A DNA stretch of 64,000 nucleotides from Phoronis australis. Lineage: Eukaryota > Phoronida > Phoronidae. Made by a program: the position numbers and the translations under genes. Below are positions 1 through 11,810 of the stretch, one piece after another (position 1 is the first letter of the stretch; each line of letters starts with the position of its first letter). The notes under the pieces are model-generated. The model saw nothing but the letters and a program-made list of their open reading frames with translations, ran no database searches and was not told the DNA's origin. Location of the stretch: contig NMRA01000276.1 of NCBI GenBank assembly GCA_002633005.1, positions 75,414 through 139,413 on the forward strand, given 5' to 3'.

Positions 1-22
1 ACAGAATATCTCTTTGCTACAG

Positions 23-376
23 ACATTGTGGTCAGTGCAAGCAATCAAAACTACGATTGTTAGAAAAATGCTGGATGAAATTTCGACATCATTTAAGAAA
101 TTTGAATCGGAAGGATCAGAAGAAAAGAGCCCAGTCAAGAATCAAGAGTGTGCCATTTTAACTGATTTTAAACGAAAAAAGCACATTCCGTTGTTTAAGA
201 GGCAGTTGTGCCCAAGTCTTGAAAATAGGATAGAGCATTATGCAAGGAAACAGCGTCTGGATTGCAAAAGCAAGAAAAATGTGAGCTATGAGTCTACAAG
301 TTGCACACCTGTTGTGAAGAAACAAAGGTATGCTCTGTCTGATGCACCAGCGTGTGTTACAACTGATTATAGTTGA
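23..376 (+). CDS. Last exon of an unidentified plus-strand gene
   Basis: An open frame preceded by a good acceptor (tctctttgctacag at 9-22) runs from position 23 to a TGA at 374-376, giving 117 codons before the stop. The peptide is basic and polar (TIVRKMLDEISTSFKKFESE, then KRKKHIPLFKRQLCPSLENR and RIEHYARKQRLDCKSKKN), as in a disordered nuclear-protein tail. I do not recognise the family. Two overlapping AATAAA signals at 567-576 fit a 3' UTR of about 200 bp. The gene is convergent with NEURL4. The start of the exon is inferred from the acceptor; the rest of the gene is to the left of the window. Confidence 0.5.
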   Translation, partial: TLWSVQAIKTTIVRKMLDEISTSFKKFESEGSEEKSPVKNQECAILTDFKRKKHIPLFKRQLCPSLENRIEHYARKQRLDCKSKKNVSYESTSCTPVVKKQRYALSDAPACVTTDYS

Positions 377-566
377 ATTGGAGTTGTTCACTTAGCAAAA
401 CTGGGTACTGTTACATTCAATATGTGATCATGACATGGGTGCACGAGTTGGTGCTCTTTGTGACTTTTACATTTATCTTTATTCACAACTTGATCAAAAG
501 GTAATAAGGAGCACGTAATGTTGTGCTTCTCATAGTTAATGAACATATTTGAACACTTAAACATTT

Positions 567-576
567 AATAAATAAA
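567..576 (+). promoter_or_regulatory. Overlapping poly(A) signals of the left-hand gene
   Basis: Two overlapping AATAAA hexamers lie about 190 bp after the stop of the plus-strand terminal exon. The position is suitable for cleavage near 590; the cleavage site itself is inferred. Confidence 0.4.
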
Positions 577-3500
577 CATCAAGTTCAGATACATTTCTTA
601 CAGTTACCACAATATAAAATTTCACGGCTAATTTTACACAATATAAAACTTGAAATTATACACCAGCAGTGTTGAGCCAACATTGCACTACCGTCTAAAT
701 GGTCTCATTTTACTTGACATTTCAAACAAGTTGAGTTTGCGGGGTTGTGGAAAGTAACAAGAGTTGGCCGAATGAATGCTTCAAGTGTTAGTTATAAGGT
801 GCATGGCTCTGTGACTGGTCAGTTACAACAGACTAATGCCACATTTTAAGTATCACTGCTACAAGTAACTATTAAAAGGATACCAAACACAGTTTTGGCA
901 TATTAACATAAAAAGACTTCCCCATTCAGTTCTCTAAGACAAAATAATACTCTGTAACCCTCAAAAGTGCAGGAAAATTTGAAAACTCAAAATTCTGCTA
1001 AACGGGGAGGTGTGACCTACGCTTTTTGCGAATTACACAGCGATTCTGCAAAACGACCAAGGACGATAATGTCCAACCTGTGACCTTGGGAGCATGAATT
1101 ATTTGTGGATTCCTGCCTTTAACTTGGAAGATTGACACCAATGATGCAGTAGCAGGTGACCCAATGAGAACTGGTGGAAATTGTCAAATCAGGGTTTAGT
1201 ATCCGTTTAAATGGTCCAAGACGCCATTTCATGAAACTACGTCACAACACTGTAACAATCCAATAGTGCTGCAGATACTAACAAAGACAAAACTTGAGAT
1301 TAAAAGAAAGTAGTATCCCCAGAAATGCACGGCATGCCACAATTATTTAGCAATGCAATAGGAACTTGTGAAACTTAAAGAAATTTCATGGCTAAGCCAC
1401 TTGCAGAGTTCCATACTAAAAAGGTAATGACAAATCACTCCTAAAGCTGCGTTTACACGGGAGACAGTTGTCCCAGAGCAACTAACACACAACAGCTGAT
1501 TCGGCGCAAGTGTGTTTATGAACGACTGACACGGAGGAAGTTGACATCGCGGTGGCCATATTTGACTCTAACTTGAGAGGTAGAGCGAGATGCACTCAAT
1601 CAATTGCTTCAGTTTCAACTATACGTCAAAACACAACTGGGGCAGGGCGGAAAGGGATCATCTTTCAATGCGCTTGCACAATAATGAATATACGGGTGAT
1701 CCGTTGACATTCCACATGGTGTGGACTTACACTATTGTTTATGCGAGCATGCATACAGTCTTTGTGTAAATGACTCGTGCTGATCCAGTTTGCGATCTAA
1801 TGTCATGTAAATGCAACTGACGACTCGCATCGCAACAACTATTCCCTGTGTTAAAACAGCTTTAGTTGCATAACCTTGCTTAACACCCCGTCGCCAGAAA
1901 AAACAAGACAAAAATACCCCTTGATCAATATCTTGGTCTGCTAGGAATTTCAGCCAGGTACCAAAGCAGAGGAGGTTTTGAGGAGAATTGGATTGCAAAG
2001 GAATTCTTATAAAAAATTATTTTTTGCCACACCTTAGTGCATGGAATATTGTTTGGTGGCCGGGCATTTCAACTATACAGAAATGATAGAATGGTTGACA
2101 CAATAATTATCAGACAAGGAGCAACAGCAACACTACATTACTCAAAATCAACCTTTTTAGTAAAACAAAATTATAAAAATTTATCGCGGCCACTTAGTGT
2201 TATAAAACTGGTCTCGGCTTGTTCCTTGTCCTGCTTGGGAGTAACTGTCAAAGTTCATCATTTTCGAGTGCAAGGTCAGTATTGCTGAAATGACCTGCCA
2301 TGACATTTTATTTGCCTAGCATGACAACAGGCAAAATCAAATGGTCAATTGTTCTACAGCCCAGATAACATACCTAATGTGGAGAAAGTTGAAATCAGTA
2401 ACAATGAGTTGCCTAAATGAAAAGTTGTTAATTTTGACACAAGGTATAAGTTGACTAACAGCTTTAAAATTTGTGTTTAGTTTATTTTTGAAACAGCAGA
2501 TAACAAGCAGCAAGCTGAGCTGTCTGTTTCATGTGAACAATAGATGGCAGCTCAGTCAAGGTAAGAACTATGACCTATGACCTTACAGCTAGTTCAATCA
2601 ATTTTATGCTAACATCTTGACACGAGTGGTCAGCTATTAATCACTTAAGGCAAGATGAACTGACAGTGTCCTGTTCTTGAAAATACCATGTCAAAGCCAA
2701 GCAGCAGAATCTCTATAGATTTTAGCACTCATTTATCTGCTGTAATGCAAAGTGTAAACTCATTGAAAGCTCCATTTTATATTTTGGCCCCACGCACTTA
2801 CCAAAACATCAACATTGTCATGACTGCTGTCAAATCAAAAGTTCTGAGTGTTTACAAAACAATTTTACGTGCAACCACACCAAATTATTTTTTCACAAAC
2901 GGAATCAATATACGGTTGCCATAAAAGAGTTAACATGCTTACAACTTGTTTCATTTTTGCCAGTGATCTTGGTCAGGCAATTGTAAAATTCTATTCAATA
3001 CAATATGTTTATTCTTCGTACATTTCAACACCTGAAAAGGTGTCTTAGGCACAGAACAATGTAGTCAGCCAGCCAACTAATGGATGGCTACTATAATAAT
3101 AGTCAATACCTCTCACACTCCACTATCACAGCACAAAATTCCAGTAGTTTTGCTCTGCTGTCATGATGCAGAATAAGAGATCATTTTGTTACTTTTTTTG
3201 GCATGTGCTGAACAAATTTTCTGCTTAATTAAAAATCGGATTAAGAAAAAATGGATTGCCCAAGGCTATTCCTCTAAATTTTAAAAACACATTGAATTGA
3301 CAATTTTGATTGACAATTGTCACATAACAACTAATTGACATTTTGTCCATAGCAGATGAGGGATGTCCACTTTACACCAAGCCTGTCCTAAACAACCTCA
3401 ACTTGCACAACAGACTAGCAATACCATCACATTGTTTCAAAAACTCAGAACTCATGTAGGGAACCTGTTGGGCCTCTGACTTGTCATGACATAACTTTCA

Positions 3501-3680
3501 CTGGGGATTGGTTGCACCTCTCACTTGTCACGGAACTGTGAACCAAAATGCACCCGATCTTGCCACTGTGAACTCATATTGCTTCTTTTTAATCGCACAA
3601 TGAGTCAGTATGAAGACCATTGTTCTTCACTAACAGTCTAACCAGCTCTGTTTTGACCATTTGAGAAGATATTCTGCTGA
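577..3680. other. Convergent 3' interval
   Basis: Tail-to-tail space between the unknown plus-strand gene and NEURL4. It presumably holds the NEURL4 3' UTR on its right side. I see no conserved coding frame and no clear mobile element; the short open frames show no domain motifs. Confidence 0.4.
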
Positions 3681-3888
3681 TCACTGCTCAATTTTGACTA
3701 GCAGTCCAACCAGCACTGTGGCCCCCTTCTCCTTTGTTGACCACTCCAACTCCTGGTTATTGAAATGTACATCAATAGGCTCCCTGGCACCCACTGTCTG
3801 TGGACCAACCTTGTATGAGCTTGGCTTGACACACACTTGGAACGCCACTCGAGCAAAATGGGCTTTCTGTGACTTGGGATCTTTATAT
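3681..3888 (-). CDS. NEURL4: NEURL4 last exon (C-terminus with stop)
   Basis: 208 nt; one base, 68 codons and TGA at 3681-3683. It reads YKDPKSQKAHFARVAFQVCV, KPSSYKVGPQTVGAREPIDV, HFNNQELEWSTKEKGATVLV and GLLVKIEQ. The GPQT.GAR.PID.HF.NQE.EW.TKE.GATVL.GLL ending is diagnostic of NEURL4. Acceptor tgcctttccag/ATA. The 3' UTR continues to the left; possible AATAAA signals (TTTATT on the plus strand, for example 3008-3013) occur, but the end could not be fixed. Confidence 0.96.
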
Positions 3889-4092
3889 CTGGAAAGGCAA
3901 GAGTGATGCTAAGATATGAACTAAAATGGGTGAACATCCAAATCAATAATTAATCAACTCAGAAAACTAAAATTTTCAGCACTTAACAAGATTCAGTGGT
4001 TGATGTTATTGAGCCTACAGCAAATGAAACAAGACAGCAAAAACTTCGAAGTTGTTCAAGACTTGAGATATTGGGAAAATCTCTAAGCAATA

Positions 4093-5083
4093 ATGAATGC
4101 AAAAGGAGACAATACATTTTGTCCTTCATTCAGAAACAAAAAGATAACTGCTGGTAGGCAGAAGACAAAGCGGGCTCGCCAGCCGGCTCAGAAGAAGCTT
4201 GAAAACCTAGAAATCAATGTTCAGCAGGGTTTTAAGAGCCCTAAGTCTGACAGCTCGACTCCTGGGACATCCTCAAAACCACCCACCAAAGTGGCTAAAG
4301 TGGATAAACTACCTTATGCTAGCGTGGCTAAGATAGATCTTAGTGTCTTTGTGGCTGCAAAGGCTGGTGAGCCACCACTGAATGAGGACAAGGCTAAGCG
4401 TCTTAAGCGCCGACTACAGATGGCATTTGTCAGGCCTCAGAGACCCCGTGTCCCGCTTCATATTAAGTCAGTGAGACTTGAAAAGGGCAAACTAGTGATT
4501 GCCTGTGACAACTCAGCTACCCTTGACTGGGTCAAACTTGAGTGTAAGGAACTTACTCCTGATGGTCCTGACTCTCACAGGTCAGGGTACCTCGTGATGG
4601 GTCCAGGCGATCTACCTCCTGTGTTCAAGGCCTTCTGTCATGTGTCAGAGGAAGTTGCCTCTAATAAGGATGAGTTCTTGTTGGTCCTTAAGGAGTGCAA
4701 CGATGACCTGGATATGACTGCCATCAAACCAACGTCAAAATATCCCTCTAAGGGATTTACCATCGTCCTAGCCTTCGAAGAGTCCGCTTGGCAGGTTCTC
4801 CGGGAGATGGATTTTCGTCCCTGGTGCGGCTTTGCTGGGCATGCTTTTTAGAGCTAGGGGCAAAAGCAGTAAGGGGGCCAAAGCTTCTTTCCAGGCCTCG
4901 GAAAGGATGTCAACCTCGGAGATGGAAGCTGACAGTGCAGACACCACAAAGTCAGTGGAAATGGACGTGGGTGATGAAACAACCGAGGTAGGGAATGTTG
5001 ATGAGGCTTCTGAACCTGTACCATCCAATGACAGATCTTCTCTGGCTCCTTCCCCACTCACGAGTGATGTGGAGTCTGGGTAG
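4093..5083 (+). pseudogene. LINE-A ORF1 (gag-like), frameshifted
   Basis: The first frame (4093-4851, 252 residues) starts with a basic Lys/Arg-rich segment (KITAGRQKTKRARQPAQKKL) and a Ser/Pro-rich stretch. It then runs into a fold that reads SVRLEKGKLVIACDNSATLD, which resembles the RNA-binding part of I/Jockey-type ORF1 proteins. A second frame (4832-5083) continues with an acidic tail, so a frameshift near 4820-4850 probably broke one ORF. No CCHC knuckle is visible. Role: nucleic-acid chaperone of the element (family knowledge). Confidence 0.6.
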
Positions 5084-5114
5084 GCAGTCACTGGTATATT
5101 CTTAACATGATGAA

Positions 5115-8100
5115 ATGAATCATGAGGTTAAAAACTGGCAGATAAATCTGCACCGGGCCAACAACCCATCAGTGGTTCTGCAACAGACGCTTGAGCGCAA
5201 TACCCTATTCATGGCCTTCGTACAAGAGCTGTGCTGTCGGGGAAGCGCGATGATGAACACTCCTAGGAATGCCAAATCTTATATTGCTTCACTGGGTAAC
5301 AACATCAAGCCCAGGGCTGCGATTCTGGTATCCAAGGACATAACCTCAAGAATCCTTCCTGAGTTTTGTGACAGGGACACTGTGGCAGTGTCCTGTGATA
5401 CACTAAGACCAAATGGTCTAATATGCACAGTATGGTGGGTCTCAGCCTATATGCTAGGGGACTCCGCTGAGAACCCACCCCCACCTAAACTGCAACAAAT
5501 CACCAATCACTGCAGAGCCAAGAATATCCCTTTGGTTATATGTTGTGATGCCAATTCACATCACGAGGTGTGGCACAGCACTGACACGAACCCAAGAGGT
5601 GAGGCACTTCTGGAGTTCATTGCCAGCTCACAACTTTTAATATGCAACAAGGGCCATGAGTCCACATTTGTTGTCAGAAACCGGCAGGAGGTTATAGACC
5701 TTACTCTGGTTAATTTGCCTGCTGTTGATGTGGTAACTAATTGGAGAGTGGATTCTGCAACTTCTTTATCTGACCACAGATACATCAGGTTTGAAGTGGC
5801 GACTTCCGTTGTTCTACTATTTACTGAGTATAGGAATACCAATAAGGTGAACTGGGAACTCTATCGTTCAAAGGTTTCCAAACTCCTTTCTACTCAAGAA
5901 ACAACAAATATCAGGACTCGTTCTGATGTCAACAAATTGGCAGATGACATTAACAATGCCCTGACCAAGTCACTAGATATTTCTTGCCCCAAACGCTGTA
6001 TTAAGGTCACTAGGAAACCAAAACAACAGATTTGGTGGACCAAAGACCTGGCAGCGCTTCGAGGCAAGGCACGTAAAGCTCACAGAGCGGCAATTCGGAC
6101 TGACACTGACGAGTGCTGGGATGCATATCATCTTGCCTATCGTATGTTTAAGTCTGCCACACGCAAAGCAAAGCGCAATTCCTGGAGGAATTTCTGTCAG
6201 CAAACTAACAGCCTCTCTGCATCTGCAAGGCTGATGCAATTGCTTAAGAAGAATCACTCCTCCAGACTCGAGGTCATTCAAAAAGAGGATGGCTCATACA
6301 CACGCTCCGCCGAGGAAACACTCGAAGTCATGATGGGTAAGCACTATCCTGATAGTGTAAACCTGTCGAACCAATATTCAAAAGTGACGGACTCCGAGGA
6401 GTGTGAACCATTAGCTTATGCTGATGTTGAAAACATAGCCACACCACATCTCGTGGAGTTAGCTCTAAATTCTTTTAAACCATGGAAGTCCCCAGGACTA
6501 GACATGATATATCCTATAATGTTGCAAGAAGCTGGGATACCACTATTCCAAATACTCACAGGAACTTACAAAGCCAGTCTTAGACTAGGTTATATCCCCA
6601 AGACTTGGACTGAAGCTAGGGTAGTCTTCATTCCTAAACCACGGAAGAACTCATACCTTGTGGCTGAATCATTTACGCCTATAACCTTAACATCCTTTCT
6701 TCTCAAAGGACTGGAAAGGCTCATTCTGTGGCATCTTGATAAACAAAGAATACAGAACAAACTTCAGAAAAATCCGTATGCTTATAGGCCTGGCTTCTCT
6801 ACGGAAACCGCTCTACATCATCTGGTTGCTAGACTGGAAAGGGCTGTTTTTAATAAACAATTTGCCCTCTGTGCCTTCATTGATCTTGTCGGTGCTTTCA
6901 GCAATATTAAGCATGATGTGAACCACTTTAAAGTGAATAGGTGTCTTACCAGGTGGATCATTAACATGCTTGGAAGTCAGTCTGTGACTGCTTGTCTAGA
7001 CAATGTGAGAGTGGCGGTTCGCATCACCAGAGGAACACCTCAGGGTGGTGCTGCCTCACCCACCCCTTTTAACATGGTTATAGATGGTTTGCTTCGACAA
7101 TTATCTGACATGGGTCCAAGCTTGTATGTTCAAGCCTATGCAGATGATATTGTTCTCAGTGTGTCTAGCATCGATCCTGACACATGTCGCTATCTTGCTC
7201 AAAGAGCACTGAAAACAACAGCCACACGGGCTAAGTCAGATGGCTTAGAAATTAGTGGTAGCAAAACAAAGGTCAATGCGGCCTTTAACGCTGAATGGGA
7301 AACATCTTGATCTTGTAGACAAGGTGACTTACTTAGGTGTCATTTTACACCATCGTCTTTCCTGGACCCCGCATATTACAGAAAAAATCTTAAAAGCCAA
7401 ATCGGCATTGGTGAGATGCAGTCGTGCGGTGGGTAAAACTTGGGGAATGTCTCCCAAGAATATGTTCTGGATTTATACTGCTGTTATCCGACCTATAATG
7501 TCCTATGCTGCGTCGGTATGGGTAACAGCATTAAAACAGATTACAATTATCAACAAACTTAGGCAGCTGCAACGTCTAGCCCTAGAAATGCTAATCGGTC
7601 TACCACCATTGTACATATACCTTGAAGGTGAAGCTGCATGTGCTGCACTTCGTCTCAGACATAATGGTCAGTGGGTGAAAACTAACATCCCTGACTCCAT
7701 TGCAGACAGAAGCCACAGGAATGTTTGTATTAAACTAATGGCCAAGACTGGGCAACTACGGAACATGCCTAGTGATGTCCAGGTCACAGCTTTAAATCAT
7801 ACAAACAATTTCTTCAAGGAAATTGGCGATGGATGGCCTACCGCAGAACACAAGAATGAGGTGGTTTGTTATATGGACGGCTCTAAACTGGAAAATGACC
7901 AGACAGGTGCTGGGGTCTACTTTCCAAGCCTTCCTGTTGCAGACGCAGAAAACTGGGTATCGCTAGGCAATCTTGCCACGGTGTTTTAAGCTGAGATCAC
8001 TGCAATTAATAGAGCTGCTCGACTGGCACAACAATATAAGACTGAACTTGGCAATCGGTCAATTACCATCTTTTCAGATAGCCAGGCAGCAATAAAAGCC

Positions 8101-8276
8101 CTAAAGAAACTAAGGGTCAACTCTCGTTGTGTTAATGCTTGTATTAATGAGCTTAACAAGCTTGCAATTGAAAGAACCGTCAATATACGCTGGGTCAGGG
8201 CCCATGTGGGAATTGATGGCAATGAGAATGCAGACAGACTCGCAGATAGGAGCAAGCGTTCTGCATTTTGTGCCTG
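5115..8276 (+). pseudogene. LINE-A ORF2: endonuclease, reverse transcriptase, RNase H (broken)
   Basis: The frame 5115-7310 holds an endonuclease domain (FVQELCC, CCDANSHHEVWHS, LSDHRYIRFEV) and a reverse transcriptase (FKPWKSPGLD, FIDLVGAFSNI, RGTPQGGAASP, catalytic YADDIVL). A frameshift near 7260-7310 moves the reading to 7255-7989 (LVDKVTYLGVILHHRLSW, then the RNase H start CYMDGSKLENDQTGAGVY). A TAA at 7987 replaces a codon just before AEITAINRAARLA. The RNase H then goes on with FSDSQAAIKAL and RWVRAHVGIDGNENADRLAD to about 8276. Residues D, E, D of the RNase H core are present. Not translatable as it stands. Confidence 0.85.
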
Positions 8277-8401
8277 AACCTGCTATCCCGGTATCTTACG
8301 AATGTTGCAGGATGAGTATACGCAACTGGGTACATACTCAGCAAGCAGCCCAGTGGGCATCACTTAACTCCTGCAGATAGACCAAGGAGAATTTTCCCAA
8401 C

Positions 8402-8701
8402 GTGATCAAACCAAAAGGTTCAAAAAGCCTTCTGAGTCTAGATAAATTGGGTAGAAGACACATCATTCAAATTTTGACGGGCCACTGCAACCCAGCCCGA
8501 CACAGACACATTACTGGGCATATGGGGAGCCCTGTGTGTCCTGAGTGTGGTACTGACGTAGAATCTCCTAAACACCTGGTAGAGTCTTGCCCAGCTTTTT
8601 ATAGGCTAAGGAGCAACCAACTGAATGGCACTGTTACATGCCTACAACATATAGTGCATGGCAACAAAAGGAAACGTCCTAAAGGAGACTGGCAGACTTG
8701 A
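8402..8701 (+). pseudogene. LINE-A ORF2 C-terminus with zinc motif
   Basis: An open piece reads HIIQILTGHCNPARHRHITG, then PVCPECGTDVESPKHLVESC. This is the C..C....H....C motif that follows RNase H (or RT) in I- and R1-like elements. It is in another frame from the RNase H, so at least one more frameshift lies near 8260-8400. Confidence 0.7.
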
Positions 8702-9309
8702 AAACTTTCTTCACGAGGAGCCATAATTGGGCTCTTGTGCTTTTGCTCAGGTGTTTTGTGCAATGGGCCCAACCATGAGGCCTGCGCACGTCTGATGCAC
8801 CGCAAATGACATCAGACCACCTGCCTTGTTTTTTTTTTTTTTTTTATGTAGCGCACATATAGTGACTTCCAGATGGCAAAAAATATGTTAGCGATGTTCC
8901 AGAACAGAATGCATCGGGGAACAGGCACTTTTTCACCTACCACCCCTTCTTTGTTTTGTTTCTTAACCGACAACTCGTAAATTTACACCTTGAAATGCAA
9001 GTCCCACAACTTTTTTAAAATTAATTTTTGTCACTTTCATTATTTGAAATTGTTTTACTGCTGCTGCAAACCTACAGATGAATGGAAACAGTCAAACACT
9101 GATCAATTAAGTAATGAAACAGAGTTTAATGACATGTAGCTGTAGTATGAACATGTAGTGAATGATATGCTACTTTCTAAATGGCCCAAACTACTCATAC
9201 TCCATAATATTTCCACCTTCACACAAATAACTCATACCTTGGCCCCTATTCATAAACTACAGCCCACTATTTAGATGATTAAGACAAGAACTTTTAGTTG
9301 AACCATTGT

Positions 9310-9460
9310 GAGCACAAGTCAAGTCAACCAATAGTGTGACATCGCATTATGTTCAGCCACTTCAACCAGTAGGTGACAGCACATTATGTTCAGCCACTGC
9401 AACCAATAGGTGGCAGCACATTATGTTCAGCCACTGCAACCAATAGGTGGCAGCCATTCC
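9310..9460. repeat. 37-bp tandem repeat, about 4 copies
   Basis: Units of about 37 bp contain TTATGTTCAGCCACT and CAACCAATAGGTGGCAG. The first copies are degenerate, the last two almost identical. Each later copy has CCAATAGGTGGCAG, close to the CTCF-like motif of the modular repeats elsewhere in the window. Confidence 0.8.
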
Positions 9461-9861
9461 TGTTCTCCAGTAACTAAACCAATGATGATCCTCCTAAATG
9501 CAAATAGCGTGCGGGTTGTGATATTCAAATCCTAACCAGCACGGATCATTATAAGTTAACAGTCTATTGTAAAATGAATTGCAGCACACCAGAAATTCAT
9601 TGTTGACAAAATTTGGTTTGGACAAACTACCCAAAGAATTCATGGATCAAAAAAAAAACAGTAATATTTTACTTTTGCAAGAGGAACAACTGGTAGCAAT
9701 CTTTCACTTGCTCTGAATACAACTACTCAAAATCTTTACATCAAGTACCTCCCCCCTTTCACACCCATCTTACTGGAACAACGCCACTTACTACAGTGTG
9801 ATAAGTCAACAAAGGGCAAGATGGAGCAGACTAACCAATCAATCAATATGAAGTGACTCAC

Positions 9862-9988
9862 TCATATCTGGGACAGTAAGCCAGTCCAACATATTTTAGA
9901 GTTGGTGAGAAGAACACTTGACTGCTGTCTGAGCCATCCGGTTTATCATCGCCTGGACGAGGAGACAACATATAGCTGCAGATGTCAC
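9862..9988 (-). CDS. NEURL4: NEURL4 exon 19
   Basis: 127 nt; two bases, 41 codons, two bases. It reads DICSYMLSPRPGDDKPDGSD, SSQVFFSPTLKYVGLAYCPR and Y plus a split Glu. The FFSPT..Y.G...Y.PR stretch is the family's tail region. Acceptor gttttatcag/GTG; donor ATGA/gtgagt. The next intron (5.97 kb) contains LINE-A. Confidence 0.92.
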
Positions 9989-10155
9989 CTGATAAAACAA
10001 ACACAACAGTTGTTAATTAAGCTGTGTTTGATCTGAATTGTTTAGTAGACCCCAAGAGAATATTGCATTGCTACATTATCTGATTCGCACAACTCACTGC
10101 CTGAAATTGAAGCAGTATGAACTGTGTTCTGACTCGCAACTACACTCAACAATGT

Positions 10156-10836
10156 AGGTTATCTAGGACCTTTAATAAATGACCTCAACTGTAATTAAAA
10201 TATCAAAAAACTGTTTTGTCAACCATTAGAACATATCGTGTGAAAGAAGAAAGATCAAGGATTCTACAACATGCTTCTTACTAGTGTGTCTTTATTATTT
10301 GTCAAATGGCCACATTCTTAAGTCAAATTTTCCTGTGCAAGTAAGGTATATTCTTAGCAAAATCAGAACTCAACAGATAATACAAAACTTTTTCAATAAA
10401 AACTATATGTCTTAAAAACGCTGGTACAAATTATTCACTGAGTACTAGTTTTATGACAATTTGACTTGTAAAAAAGAACACCGAATAGATCGGATCTTAT
10501 TCGTATATCGCTAAGTACGGGAAAACTAAGCATTTTACAGCAAAACAAATTTGGCATAAAACTCAAATTAAGTGAATAATCAAACATTCCTAACAACATT
10601 TTTGAGACAACACAAAATTTTCATTAAAAAAGTTGGCTGGGTGTACCTTTCTTGCATAAATGAAAATTGACGTGGTAACATGACAATAACAAAGACACAA
10701 TAGTAAGAAGCATATTTTTAGAATATTCGATCTTTCTCTTGTTTGCAGAAAATATACTTTTAATGGCTGATAAAGCATAGCTTTTTCGTTATTTGACTTA
10801 GTTGAGGTCGTCTAGTAAGGTACACAATGACCTTAA
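10156..10836. mobile_element. Decayed TTAA-type non-autonomous DNA transposon
   Basis: The left end GGTTATCTAGGACCTTTAAT and the right end (reverse of GGTCATTGTGTACC, next to TTAA at 10833) form inverted ends homologous to those of the better-preserved element at 58301-60123. The inner right part (10740-10800) also matches 60005-60095. No coding capacity is seen. An older, shorter member of the same family. Confidence 0.55.
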
Positions 10837-11418
10837 GTGGTATTCATTTAATCTTCATTTTATATTCTGATTTTGCATAGCCACCCAAATCAAACAGTCC
10901 GTGTGTTTGCACTGTTCACATCCTGAATTTGCTGTGTGCTGATGAGTTTGTAAGACCAAGATCATATCTCAACCACTCATATCGTATCTTGTAAAGTGTT
11001 CTTGTGCCAAATGTCAGCAAAGAACTGACAAGAGACTGCGCAAGTTGAAGTCAACTGATCAAAGAAGACTCATTTAGTAATTTTTCAGTATTGAATTCAA
11101 ATTCTTGACATCAATTAGAACTAGTTGAACCTGGCACGAATGTAACTTCTGAAGTGAGCACGCAAATTTCCGCCGGATGACAAACAGACCTTGTCACTTA
11201 AAGGGGACCCATTGAGAACAAGATTGACGACCGTTATTCAGAGAGCAAAAGTCTGGAACCCCTGTAACTGACTGTTATCAGTGTTATAGTGCGTACAAGA
11301 AATGACCAACTTGATATTCATAAGTCTCCGGTATCACAAATCCTTCATATAATAGTCTGTATTACAGTGACTATGACTGAAAAAAACAGTGCTATAGCAC
11401 ATGCAAAAAATATCTTAC

Positions 11419-11534
11419 TTGGTATTTGCAAGTCTCCAGTATCAAGAATCCTTCGTATAACCTCTACCCTAGTGCCATGGTAGGCCTGATGCCAATTTTC
11501 CTCAACCTGGTGAGCGTTGAGTTTAGCGGATATT
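11419..11534 (-). CDS. NEURL4: NEURL4 exon 18 (YHGT motif)
   Basis: 116 nt; one base, 38 codons, one base. It reads ISAKLNAHQVEENWHQAYHG, then TRVEVIRRILDTGDLQIP. The W..AYHGT...V..IL..G.L. pattern is conserved in NEURL4 tails. I chose acceptor aattgtag/AATA over an internal CACCAG/GTTG because only the former keeps phase with exon 17. Donor CCAA/gtaaga. Confidence 0.92.
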
Positions 11535-11639
11535 CTACAATTTATCACAGACAGAAATTAAAGGACAAGTAACAGCATGCCAACAAACAACCCTTAAATA
11601 ACTCAACTCCTTCAACAGTAATCCTTACAAACCTCCATA

Positions 11640-11810
11640 TAAACATAAAAGAGCAGCACTGAGCGTTGATATACACCCACCATGTGTATCGTATACAGCA
11701 CTGATAAGAGATGATCATTGTTTTAAACATCACATATAAGGGAGCAATGCAAGTTATTTTAATAGCAGCCTCTAGGAATACAAAGCAAGTCAAACTTGCT
11801 CTCTAAAATA
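11640..11810. repeat. Dispersed repeat, copy 1
   Basis: About 160 bp similar to 35845-36000: shared pieces are GAGC(A)TTGATATAC, a TGTTTTAAACA stretch and TCTAGG.TTGCAAAG. Weaker partial copies of its first part lie near 41085-41130 and 41560-41600. Confidence 0.5.

Larger units (their letters stand above)
4093..8845 (+). mobile_element. LINE-A: decayed non-LTR retrotransposon with RNase H
   Basis: Two-ORF LINE in NEURL4's last intron, opposite in direction to the host gene. Order: gag-like ORF1, apurinic-type endonuclease, reverse transcriptase, RNase H, C-terminal CCHC-like zinc motif, a short 3' UTR and a run of T (8829-8845). Endonuclease-RT-RNase H order places it in the I-like group (I, Nimb, Ingi or related); the exact clade is not resolved. 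The last 100 bp (8748-8845) match the tail of the tRNA-derived SINE at 62396-62480. Frameshifts and an in-frame stop make it inactive. No target-site duplication was found. Confidence 0.9.

Noticed and set aside
11385-11534. Internal acceptor CACCAG/GTTGAGG for exon 18
   Set aside because: It breaks phase with exon 17; the acceptor at 11535 keeps it and adds conserved residues.
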